Shown here: positions 32,774 to 39,662 of the stretch, in pieces
Layout: each line of letters starts with the position of its first letter
How positions within the stretch are numbered: the stretch's first letter is position 1
Origin: Sphingomonadaceae bacterium
Lineage (GTDB): Bacteria; Pseudomonadota; Alphaproteobacteria; Sphingomonadales; Sphingomonadaceae
DNA: 53,708 nt
Assembly: GCA_025356175.1 (NCBI GenBank)
Contig: JANXUP010000178.1
Coordinates: 1 to 53,708 of the forward strand
Direction: 5' to 3'
Made by a program: the position numbers and the translations under genes
The notes under the pieces: model-generated
Databases searched by the model: none
Seen by the model: the letters and a program-made list of their open reading frames with translations, nothing else
What the model was told of the DNA's origin: nothing

Positions 32774-33115
32774 CTATACGTCCTCGCCCAGCTTCATCAG
32801 CCAGCTCTTGGCTTGTTTGGGTTCGCCCGGTGCATTTGACGCGACCGGGCCGCGCGACGCCAGAAATTCGGCGAACAGGGCAAATGGCTCAAGTCCAAGC
32901 GTGACCCGCATCGCGTCGATTTGTTCGCCCAGCTCGGTCAATTCAGTGATCTTCGGATCCCAGGCCTTTCGGGCGAATTTATCGGAATTGTGTCCGAACA
33001 GCCCCCAGGATCCCGCGGCTGTTTCGCGCAGCGCGGTGATCAGCAAGCCGGTAAATTCCGCTTCCGCGTCCAACCGCTGGCCATCAAGCCGTTCAAGGCG
33101 GTCAGCCCTGCTCAC
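32774..33115 (-). CDS. hypothetical protein downstream of dnaA
   Basis: A 113-residue soluble, mostly helical protein: LERLDGQRLDAEAEFTGLLIT, AGSWGLFGHNSD, ITELTELGEQIDAMR and a Pro/Gly-containing tail ending WLMKLGEDV. No family recognised. It starts 15 bases after the dnaA stop on the same strand, so it is likely read from the dnaA message. The internal GSWGLFGHN turn and the length suggest a conserved small protein rather than a chance ORF. Confidence 0.65.
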   Translation of the reverse strand: MSRADRLERLDGQRLDAEAEFTGLLITALRETAAGSWGLFGHNSDKFARKAWDPKITELTELGEQIDAMRVTLGLEPFALFAEFLASRGPVASNAPGEPKQAKSWLMKLGEDV

Positions 33116-33130
33116 ATGGCAGCCCTGAAA

Positions 33131-34564
33131 TCAGCTTTCCAGCTGGCGCAGCAATGAACGCACGTCGCCGTCCATATCGGCATCGCGGGTGCGCAGGTCT
33201 TCGATCAGGCGGACTGCGTGGATCACGGTCGAGTGATCGCGCCCGCCGAACTTGCGGCCGATCTCGGGGTAGCTGCGCGGAGTCAGCACCTTGGCGAGGT
33301 ACATCGCGACCTGGCGCGGACGTACTACCGCGCGGGCGCGGCGCTTGCTGCTCATCTCGGTCCGGTCGACCCGGTAGAACTGGCACACGGTGCGCTGGAT
33401 CTCGTCGATCGTGATCCGGCGGCGGTTGGCCGAAAGGATGTCGGTCAGCTGCTCTTCGGCAAGCTGGAGCGACACCGCCTGGCCCGTAAGCTGGGCATAG
33501 GCGATCAGCTTGTTGAGCCCGCCAACCAGCTCGCGCACGTTGCGGTTGATCGTCCGGGCGAGGAATTCGACCACGTCCGCGGGCACATGCGTGGGCGAAA
33601 AGCGCTGCAGCCGGTGTTCGAGGATAGTCCGGCGCAAATCGATATCGGCCGGCTGGATATCGGCGACGAGGCCCATCGACAGGCGCGACAGCAGCCGCTG
33701 TTCGACCCCGTCAAGCGCTTGCGGTGCGCGGTCGGCAGCGAAGACCAGCCGCTTGCCTTCGGCGAGCAGCGCATCGATCGTGTACAAGAGTTCTTCCTGC
33801 GCCGAAGCCTTGCCGATGATGAACTGGATATCGTCGACCAGCAGCAAGTCGAAGCCGCGCAGCCGGGTCTTGAACTCGATCGTCTGGTTCTGGCGCAGTG
33901 CCTGGACGAATTCGACCATGAAGCGTTCAGCCGAGCAGTAGAAGATCCGCGCGCGCGGGTGCGCCTGGAGATAGGCGTGGCCGATTGCGTGGAGCAGGTG
34001 AGTCTTGCCCTGGCCAGTGGCGGCCTTGAGGTAAAGCGGAGCGAATTGCGGGGTTTCGGTCGCGGCCATGCGCTGCGCGGCATTGCTGGCGAGAACATTG
34101 GCCGAGCCCGACACGAAAGTGGTGAAGGTCAGCGAGGGGTCAAGCCCGATCGAAGCCATGCCCAGCCCGTTGGGACCAAGTCCGCCAAGCTCAGCCGCGC
34201 TCATGCCCAGCGCATCACCGGGTTGCGCGGCTGGAACAGCATCGCCGCCGCGGCCTCTGCCGTCGAAGCGCAGCCCCTGCGGCGCGCGCCGTCCCGGCTG
34301 CACCGAAATGCGAACATTGCGGATATCCGGCCGGGCGATCTTCCACGCGAGCGAGAGCCGGTCGGAAAACCGGTCCGCGACCCAATTGGCAGAAAATTCG
34401 GTTGGCAAGTGCAAGTCAAGCGTGCCGGTTTCCTTGCAGAACCCGCCAAGCTGGATCGGCTTGATCCACTGACTGTGGAGCTGCTGGCCGAGATCCTTGC
34501 GCAGACCCTGGCTGATATCTGCCCAGTCGGCGGACAGATCCAGCGCTTCGTGTTCGTCGCGCAT
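33131..34564 (-). CDS. dnaA: chromosomal replication initiator DnaA
   Basis: A 477-residue AAA+ initiator. Domain I (about 10-85) contains LRKDLGQQLHSQWIKPI. A Gly/Ala-rich linker follows. The AAA+ domain has the Walker A GQGKTHLLHAIGHA, Walker B LLLVDDIQFI, and sensor regions with LSRLSMGLVADI. Domain IV contains the DnaA signature GGRDHSTVIHAVRLIEDL that binds DnaA boxes. The start at 34564 (MRDEHEALDL) has GAGG eight bases upstream; the track's longer start is less likely. A small unknown gene follows. Confidence 0.97.
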   Translation of the reverse strand: MRDEHEALDLSADWADISQGLRKDLGQQLHSQWIKPIQLGGFCKETGTLDLHLPTEFSANWVADRFSDRLSLAWKIARPDIRNVRISVQPGRRAPQGLRFDGRGRGGDAVPAAQPGDALGMSAAELGGLGPNGLGMASIGLDPSLTFTTFVSGSANVLASNAAQRMAATETPQFAPLYLKAATGQGKTHLLHAIGHAYLQAHPRARIFYCSAERFMVEFVQALRQNQTIEFKTRLRGFDLLLVDDIQFIIGKASAQEELLYTIDALLAEGKRLVFAADRAPQALDGVEQRLLSRLSMGLVADIQPADIDLRRTILEHRLQRFSPTHVPADVVEFLARTINRNVRELVGGLNKLIAYAQLTGQAVSLQLAEEQLTDILSANRRRITIDEIQRTVCQFYRVDRTEMSSKRRARAVVRPRQVAMYLAKVLTPRSYPEIGRKFGGRDHSTVIHAVRLIEDLRTRDADMDGDVRSLLRQLES

Positions 34565-35083
34565 CCGATCCTCATCCGACTTAATTGTAGGGGAGGGTTG
34601 CAATGCTCCGCCTGTTGCCATCACCGTCACACGATTCGCCCCCGAATCCAACAACCAACACCAGAAGCGCGAAGTCGCACTCCTCCGAAGGCCGGATGCC
34701 CAAAACCGGCCTGCCTTCTCAGCAATTTTTGTGAGGCCCGAACCGCGATTTTCGCTTTCAAGACCGTGAGCGGATTTATGAACGGTTCAGTGATGAGAGC
34801 AAGGCGTTGTCCGTAAAAAAACTGAAATAAATGCCCTTGACTCATGCGCAGCCCCTGAAAGCCGCTAACAATGGGTTACTTCATTGTTTTTGCTATGGTT
34901 TATTCTCGATCTGCGATCTCGAACCCCGCGAATCGCGGGAATACATAGTCTTAACGCATTGCAGCATTTCGCCTGCACGGCCGCAGAAAAAAGGCCGGTG
35001 GCTTGCGCCCCAGCCCTTAACCAATTTCGTTCTGCTTCCGTGCCGCCGATCCCCCCCATGCAAAGCGAATCGGTTGCGAGGAA
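34565..35083. other. non-coding region between dnaA and rpsT
   Basis: About 520 bases without a convincing gene. It holds a possible dnaA promoter on the minus strand (TTGCTC, 17 nt, ATAAAT; 34774-34802) and a perfect short hairpin (CCCGCG AAT CGCGGG, 34925-34939). An AT-rich run (GTAAAAAAACTGAAATAAAT) and a plus-strand TTGACT near 34837 lack a well-placed second element. I found no good DnaA box (TTATCCACA or one mismatch), so it does not look like an origin. Confidence 0.5.
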
Positions 35084-35347
35084 TTAACCGAGCGAGACGA
35101 CCCGCTTGGTCAGGCGCGACAGTTTGCGCGCCGCAGTGTTCTTGTGCATCACGCCGCGAGCGACGCCGCGCGCGAGTTCAGGCTGCGCCGCGGCCAGCGC
35201 TTCGGTTGCAGCAGGCTTGTCGCCGCCGTCGAGCGCAGCTTCGACCTTCTTGATGAAGGTACGGATGCGGCCCAGGCGGTTGCCGTTGATTTCGGCACGC
35301 TTGTCGTTGCGGCGATTGCGCTTCTTGGCTTGCGGCGTGTTGGCCAT
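35084..35347 (-). CDS. rpsT: 30S ribosomal protein S20
   Basis: An 87-residue basic, helical protein binding 16S rRNA early in assembly. It starts [20 protein letters not shown] and continues [17 protein letters not shown], ends [17 protein letters not shown]. The ATG at 35347 is preceded by AAGGA; the longer track start reads into the promoter. The promoter lies about 55-80 bases upstream and matches those of rpmH and rpmJ. Confidence 0.97.
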   Translation of the reverse strand: MANTPQAKKRNRRNDKRAEINGNRLGRIRTFIKKVEAALDGGDKPAATEALAAAQPELARGVARGVMHKNTAARKLSRLTKRVVSLG

Positions 35348-35400
35348 GTTCGTCCTTGAATCTCTATGCTGAGGCGGAGTCGACCCGCCGGAAAGCGCGG

Positions 35401-35429
35401 CCCTTAGCGGCGAGGCCATTGTCGGTCAA
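35401..35429 (-). promoter_or_regulatory. promoter of rpsT (TTGACC, 17 nt, TAAGGG)
   Basis: On the minus strand TTGACC (35429-35424) and TAAGGG (35406-35401) are spaced by 17 bases. Only one base in each hexamer differs from the rpmH and rpmJ promoters, and GCC follows the second hexamer. Confidence 0.7.
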
Positions 35430-35439
35430 GCTTTGCGGC

Positions 35440-36255
35440 CTATTTCTGGCATTTTTGACAGAACCAGGTGCTGCGTCCGCCCTGGACGATCCGTCCTATC
35501 GGTGCACCGCAGCGAGAGCAAGGCTGGCCCTCGCGGTCATAGACGTCGAAGCGCTTGGAGAAATAGCCCAACTGGCCATCAGGCTGGGCATAGTCGCGCA
35601 GGGTCGACCCGCCGGCCTCGATCGCTTCGCCGAGCACGTCCTTGATGGCCGGGACCAGCCGCGCAAGCGCGGGCCGGGTGACCTTGCCCGCCGCCTTGCA
35701 CGGATTGATGCCCGCGCGAAACAAGGCTTCGCAGACGTAGATATTGCCGAGCCCCGCGACGATTCGCTGGTCGAGCAGCATCTGCTTGATCGCAGCCGCG
35801 CGGCCAGCCAGCGCGGCCGTGAGGTGAGATACCGAAAAGACATCGCCCAGCGGTTCGGGGCCCAGCGCGGCGAATGTCGGCCAGCTATCAAGGGTCACCG
35901 TATCGACCAGATCAACCGAACCGAACCGGCGCGGATCGCATAGCGACAAGCGGTGGCCGCTTGCGGTCTCGATCACGAGGTGATCGTGCTTGCCCAGTTC
36001 TTCGGGCTCGATTCGCCAGCGTCCCGACATGCCGAGGTGGAAGACCAGCGTGGTGCCGCGGCCGGTGTGGATCAGCCCGTATTTGGCGCGGCGACCAAGC
36101 CCGGTCACCTCGGCCCCGCTCATCGCCTGGACCAGTCCTTCGGGAAACGGTCGGCGCAGGTCGGCGCGGCGCAAAGTCAGCCGCTCGATCCGCGCACCAT
36201 CGAGATAGCGCGCCAGACCGCGTACGGTGGTTTCGACTTCGGGAAGCTCGGGCAT
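35440..36255 (-). CDS. mutM: formamidopyrimidine-DNA glycosylase
   Basis: A 271-residue bifunctional repair enzyme excising 8-oxoguanine and formamidopyrimidines. It begins PELPEVETTVRGL with the catalytic N-terminal Pro and Glu exposed after Met removal. The H2TH region is KQMLLDQRIVAGLGNIYVCEALF, and the C-terminal zinc finger is CSRCG...CQKCQK. The start at 36255 is fixed by the catalytic Pro; the track start adds 12 residues that cannot belong. The gene ends 11 bases upstream of the rpsT promoter and is divergent from the DUF1993 gene. Confidence 0.97.
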   Translation of the reverse strand: MPELPEVETTVRGLARYLDGARIERLTLRRADLRRPFPEGLVQAMSGAEVTGLGRRAKYGLIHTGRGTTLVFHLGMSGRWRIEPEELGKHDHLVIETASGHRLSLCDPRRFGSVDLVDTVTLDSWPTFAALGPEPLGDVFSVSHLTAALAGRAAAIKQMLLDQRIVAGLGNIYVCEALFRAGINPCKAAGKVTRPALARLVPAIKDVLGEAIEAGGSTLRDYAQPDGQLGYFSKRFDVYDREGQPCSRCGAPIGRIVQGGRSTWFCQKCQK

Positions 36256-36364
36256 TTGGGACTGCCTAGGCACTGCCCGGCGGCGCGACAATCAGTTTCT
36301 TATTGCAACCAACATCCCGCCTCCCTATCCAGCCCGCAACTTCAAAAATCTTTGGGAGATCGTC

Positions 36365-36889
36365 ATGTCCTACTCATTCCACGCCGCTACCGTTCCGGCT
36401 TTCGTCGGCATGCTAGGCAACATCAAGTCGTGGCTCGACGTCGCCGCCAGCACCGGGAACGAGGCCGCATTGCTCGAAGCGAGGCTCGCTGACGACATGT
36501 TCGCCCTGGCCCGGCAAATCCAGATCGCTTCCGACTCAGCCAAGGGCGCCGGCGCCCGCATGAGCGGAACCGAAGCTCCGGCGATGCCTGACACCGAAAC
36601 TTCGTTTGCCGAGCTCAAGGACCGCTGCGACAAGACCATCGCCTATCTCCAGTCGATCGATCCCGCCGCTTACGATGCCGGTGCTGACCGCGAAGTGGTG
36701 ATCACCTTCCCCAACGGCGGCGGGGTCAAGTTCGACGGCAAGACCTTCCTCAGCGGCTTTGCCCTGCCCAACTTCTATTTTCACGCGACCACCGCTTACG
36801 CGATCCTGCGCGCCAATGGCGTGCCACTGGGCAAGCAGAACTTCCTCGGCCACCTGATGCCCTACATGTTTGCGCCGCCCGCTGCTTGA
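36365..36889 (+). CDS. DUF1993 family protein
   Basis: A 174-residue all-helical protein with the DUF1993 pattern: TVPAFVGMLGNIKSWLDVAA, ARLADDMFALARQIQIASDSAKG, SFAELKDRCDKTIAYL, and LPNFYFHATTAYAILRANGVPLGK. The fold is related to the DinB four-helix bundle, with His residues that could bind a metal. Function unknown. The ATG is preceded by GGGAG. A 9-bp hairpin terminator follows the stop, so it is a single-gene unit divergent from mutM. Confidence 0.85.
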   Translation: MSYSFHAATVPAFVGMLGNIKSWLDVAASTGNEAALLEARLADDMFALARQIQIASDSAKGAGARMSGTEAPAMPDTETSFAELKDRCDKTIAYLQSIDPAAYDAGADREVVITFPNGGGVKFDGKTFLSGFALPNFYFHATTAYAILRANGVPLGKQNFLGHLMPYMFAPPAA

Positions 36890-36896
36890 TTGGTGA

Positions 36897-36918
36897 GCGA
36901 AGGCCAGCCGGCCTTCGC
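36897..36918 (+). terminator. terminator of the DUF1993 gene
   Basis: GCGAAGGCC and GGCCTTCGC form a perfect 9-bp stem with an AGCC loop, seven bases after the stop. No T run follows. Confidence 0.65.
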
Positions 36919-36996
36919 TGCAACACCAGCCCGCTCCTCCCAAAACACACACGCTTTCACTGGCACCGCGCCCGGCTTCTCGCTAAGGCGCGGCGC

Positions 36997-37728
36997 ATGA
37001 GCGAAACGGTATCTTTTGGCTATGACGAGGTCTCTCCCGAGGAGAAGACCGACAAGGTCGGCGCGGTCTTTTCTTCGGTGGCGAAGAAGTACGACGTGAT
37101 GAACGATGCCATGTCGGTGGGCATGCACCGGTTGTGGAAGGACCAGTTCGTCCGCCGGGTCAAACCGCGCGCCGGCGAGACGATCCTCGACATGGCCGGC
37201 GGCACCGGTGACATCGCCTTCCGCATGGCGAAACACGGCGCCCAGGTAACCGTCTCGGACATCAACCAGGACATGCTCGACGTCGGGATCGAGCGGGCGA
37301 TGGACAAGGGCTTCGATACGCTCGTCTGGTCGCGCCAGAACGCCGAGGAACTGAGCTTCCCCGACCGCTTCTTCGATGCCTATACGATCGCCTTCGGAAT
37401 CCGCAACGTGACCCGGATCGACGCGGCATTGGCTGAGGCTTACCGCGTGCTCAAGCATGGCGGGCGGTTCTATTGCCTCGAATTTTCGACCACCCAGTGG
37501 CCCGGCTTCAAGGAAGCCTACGATTTCTATTCGCACAACCTGGTGCCAAAAATCGGTGAGGCAATTGCCGGCGACGCCGAAAGCTATCGCTATCTGATCG
37601 AATCGATCCGCCGCTTCCCCAAGATGCCCGAATTCGAAGCGATGATCCGCGCGGCCGGGTTCACCCGGACCAAGGTCGAGCCGATTCTGGGCGGTCTGGT
37701 CGCGATCCACTCGGGGTGGAAGATCTGA
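36997..37728 (+). CDS. ubiE: bifunctional demethylmenaquinone/ubiquinone C-methyltransferase
   Basis: A 243-residue SAM-dependent methyltransferase of ubiquinone synthesis. The family start SFGYDEVSPEEKTDKV is followed by FSSVAKKYDVMNDAMS, motif I DMAGGTGDIAFRMA, AIVADINxxM-like VSDINQDML, FAFGIRNVT-type IAFGIRNVT, and FYCLEFS. The ATG at 36997 matches homologues; the track start is longer. The last 13 bases overlap the ubiB start. In a ubiquinone-only alphaproteobacterium it methylates C2 of the benzoquinol ring. Confidence 0.96.
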   Translation: MSETVSFGYDEVSPEEKTDKVGAVFSSVAKKYDVMNDAMSVGMHRLWKDQFVRRVKPRAGETILDMAGGTGDIAFRMAKHGAQVTVSDINQDMLDVGIERAMDKGFDTLVWSRQNAEELSFPDRFFDAYTIAFGIRNVTRIDAALAEAYRVLKHGGRFYCLEFSTTQWPGFKEAYDFYSHNLVPKIGEAIAGDAESYRYLIESIRRFPKMPEFEAMIRAAGFTRTKVEPILGGLVAIHSGWKI

Positions 37729-39278
37729 CCCGGCCCAGCACTCATGTGTTCCGTCTGCTGCGCTGGGGCCGGACCCTGGCACGGCATGGTGCGCTGCGCG
37801 GGATCGAGCAGGACATCAACACTCCTGCGCAAGTCCGGCGGCTGTGCCGGATTGCGCGGTTCGGCGCGGTCCAGCCGCGTGAACCAGACTACGCCGGGGC
37901 CTTCACCGCGATCGGCCCGGCGGCGATCAAACTTGGTCAGGCACTCGCCACCCGGCCCGATCTGGTCGGCGAAGAGGCCGCGCGAAACCTGCTCTCGCTG
38001 CAGGACAGCTTGCCGCCGATGCCGTTTCCGCTGATCCGGCGGGAGATCGAAGCCAGCTTCGGCAAGCCGCTCGAAGCGCTCTACGCGCACTTTGACGAGA
38101 CCCCGATTGGCTCGGCCTCGATCGCGCAGGTTTACAAGGCGGTGACCGCCGAGGGCCGTCAGGTCGCCGTCAAGGTCATGCGCCCGGGGATCCGCGAAAA
38201 GTTGGCGCGCGATATCGACACGTATGAATGGGCCGCAGCGCACCTTGAGGCACTCGGCGGCGAGGCTTCGCGGCTACGCCCCCGCCTGGTGATCGCCAAT
38301 TTCAAGCGCTGGACCGTGCGCGAGCTCGACCTGCGGCGCGAGGCTGCTTCGGCGTCCGAACTGACCGAGGCGATGGCCGGTTACGAAGGCTACCGCGTGC
38401 CCGGGATCGACTGGGACCGGACCAGCGGCCGGGTGCTGACGATCGACTGGATCGATGGCATCAAGATCAGCGACATGGCCGCACTGGACGCTGCCGGGAT
38501 TGATCGGCCCGCGCTGGCCAAACGGCTGGTACTGGCCTTCCTGACTCAAGCAATCAGCTCAGGGTTCTTCCATGCGGACATGCACCAGGGCAACCTGTTC
38601 GTGGAAAACGACGGGACCATCGCCGCGATCGATTTCGGGATCATGGGGCGGATCGACCGGCGCGCGCGGGTCTGGCTGGCCGAGATCCTCTACGGCCTGA
38701 CCACCGGCAATTATCGCCGCGTCGCCGAGATTCATTTCGAGGCGCAATACGTGCCGAGCTACCATTCGGTCGACGAGTTCGCGACTGCACTGCGCGCGGT
38801 GGGCGAACCGATGCGCGGCAAACCGGTGAGCGAGCTATCGGTCGGGCAGATGCTCGACGGGCTGTTCGCGATCACCCGCGATTTCGATATGCAGACCCAG
38901 CCGCACTTGCTGCTGCTGCAAAAGACCATGGTGATGGTCGAAGGCCTCGCCACCCAGCTCGATCCGGGCATCAACATGTGGGACACCTCCGGCCCCTTCG
39001 TCAAAGGCTGGATCCGCGACGAACTTGGCCCCGAAGCGGCGATTGCCGAGCGGCTGCGCGATGATGCGCAAACCTTGCTGCGCATCCCCGAACTCGTCCG
39101 CCGCCTCGAAGACAGTTTCCCGGCCAGGGGTGGCGCACCCGAAGCACCGCCCTTGCCGGATGTACCGCTGGTGTGGGAGCGGCGCGGCGAACCTTCGCAC
39201 TGGCCGCGCTATGTCGCCGCTGCGCTGGGCGGCGGAGCGATGCTTTACGCCGCGCAGATGCTCGGCTGGTTGGGCTGA
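37716..39278 (+). CDS. ubiB: ubiquinone biosynthesis kinase-like protein UbiB
   Basis: A 520-residue ABC1/ADCK-family atypical kinase needed for ubiquinone synthesis. The family-specific AIKLGQALATRPDL (KxGQ) blocks normal kinase access. TPIGSASIAQVYKA is the Ala-rich loop, QVAVKVMRPG holds the nucleotide-binding Lys, and HADMHQGNLF and AIDFGIMGR are the catalytic loop and DFG-like motif. One or two C-terminal membrane segments (AAALGGGAMLYAAQMLG) anchor it. A GTG start overlaps ubiE. Its role is accessory or regulatory to the ubiquinone-making complex. Confidence 0.95.
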   Translation: MEDLTRPSTHVFRLLRWGRTLARHGALRGIEQDINTPAQVRRLCRIARFGAVQPREPDYAGAFTAIGPAAIKLGQALATRPDLVGEEAARNLLSLQDSLPPMPFPLIRREIEASFGKPLEALYAHFDETPIGSASIAQVYKAVTAEGRQVAVKVMRPGIREKLARDIDTYEWAAAHLEALGGEASRLRPRLVIANFKRWTVRELDLRREAASASELTEAMAGYEGYRVPGIDWDRTSGRVLTIDWIDGIKISDMAALDAAGIDRPALAKRLVLAFLTQAISSGFFHADMHQGNLFVENDGTIAAIDFGIMGRIDRRARVWLAEILYGLTTGNYRRVAEIHFEAQYVPSYHSVDEFATALRAVGEPMRGKPVSELSVGQMLDGLFAITRDFDMQTQPHLLLLQKTMVMVEGLATQLDPGINMWDTSGPFVKGWIRDELGPEAAIAERLRDDAQTLLRIPELVRRLEDSFPARGGAPEAPPLPDVPLVWERRGEPSHWPRYVAAALGGGAMLYAAQMLGWLG

Positions 39279-39281
39279 GCG

Positions 39282-39557
39282 GTGGAACTCGACACGCTCC
39301 TGCGGCACTTTTTCGGCACCGACAATCCATCGCAGTTGAGCGATGACGAATACGAGCGCGCGGTCGATCAGCTGAAGATCGGCTTCGGGGTCGAGCGCGA
39401 GCCCGGGCGACGGTTCGCGCTGTGGTGCTTGCTCGAAGCGCTCGGCATTGCGCCGCTGCCAGCGGATGCCTTTGCCAAGGAACCCAAGCTCAAGGCGGCC
39501 GCAGATGAATACCTCAGCGCCGCGTTCCGGATGGAGCGTTTTGAAGACGGCGAATAA
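39282..39557 (+). CDS. hypothetical protein downstream of ubiB
   Basis: A 91-residue small acidic protein: LLRHFFGTDNPSQLSDDEYERAVDQLKIGFGVERE, then RFALWCLLEALGIAPLP. It starts at GTG three bases after the ubiB stop, so it is cotranscribed. No domain recognised. The evenly spread conserved-looking aromatic and acidic residues argue for a real small gene. The context hints at a link with ubiquinone metabolism, but nothing in the sequence proves it. Confidence 0.65.
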   Translation: MELDTLLRHFFGTDNPSQLSDDEYERAVDQLKIGFGVEREPGRRFALWCLLEALGIAPLPADAFAKEPKLKAAADEYLSAAFRMERFEDGE

Positions 39558-39662
39558 GTGCTGCTTCGGCAGACGTCTGGTTCACTGAGCACGCGCCCGA
39601 CCTAAAGCTGATCGGTGCCCGCCGGGCCAGCGTCTGCACGCTGCCCAGCGAGGCATGATCGA

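Noticed and set aside
33218-34816. 532-residue plus-strand ORF antisense to dnaA
   Set aside because: DnaA is unambiguous on the other strand; this frame has no recognisable motif.
34837-34871. Plus-strand promoter resembling the rpmH type (TTGACT ... TAACA)
   Set aside because: The spacing is about 23 bases and no gene or clear RNA follows on the plus strand.
39545-39658. Short open frame after the ubiB-linked gene (reads ADVWFTEHAPDLKLIG)
   Set aside because: About 37 codons without a start codon; looks protein-like and could be a gene remnant, but too short to support.
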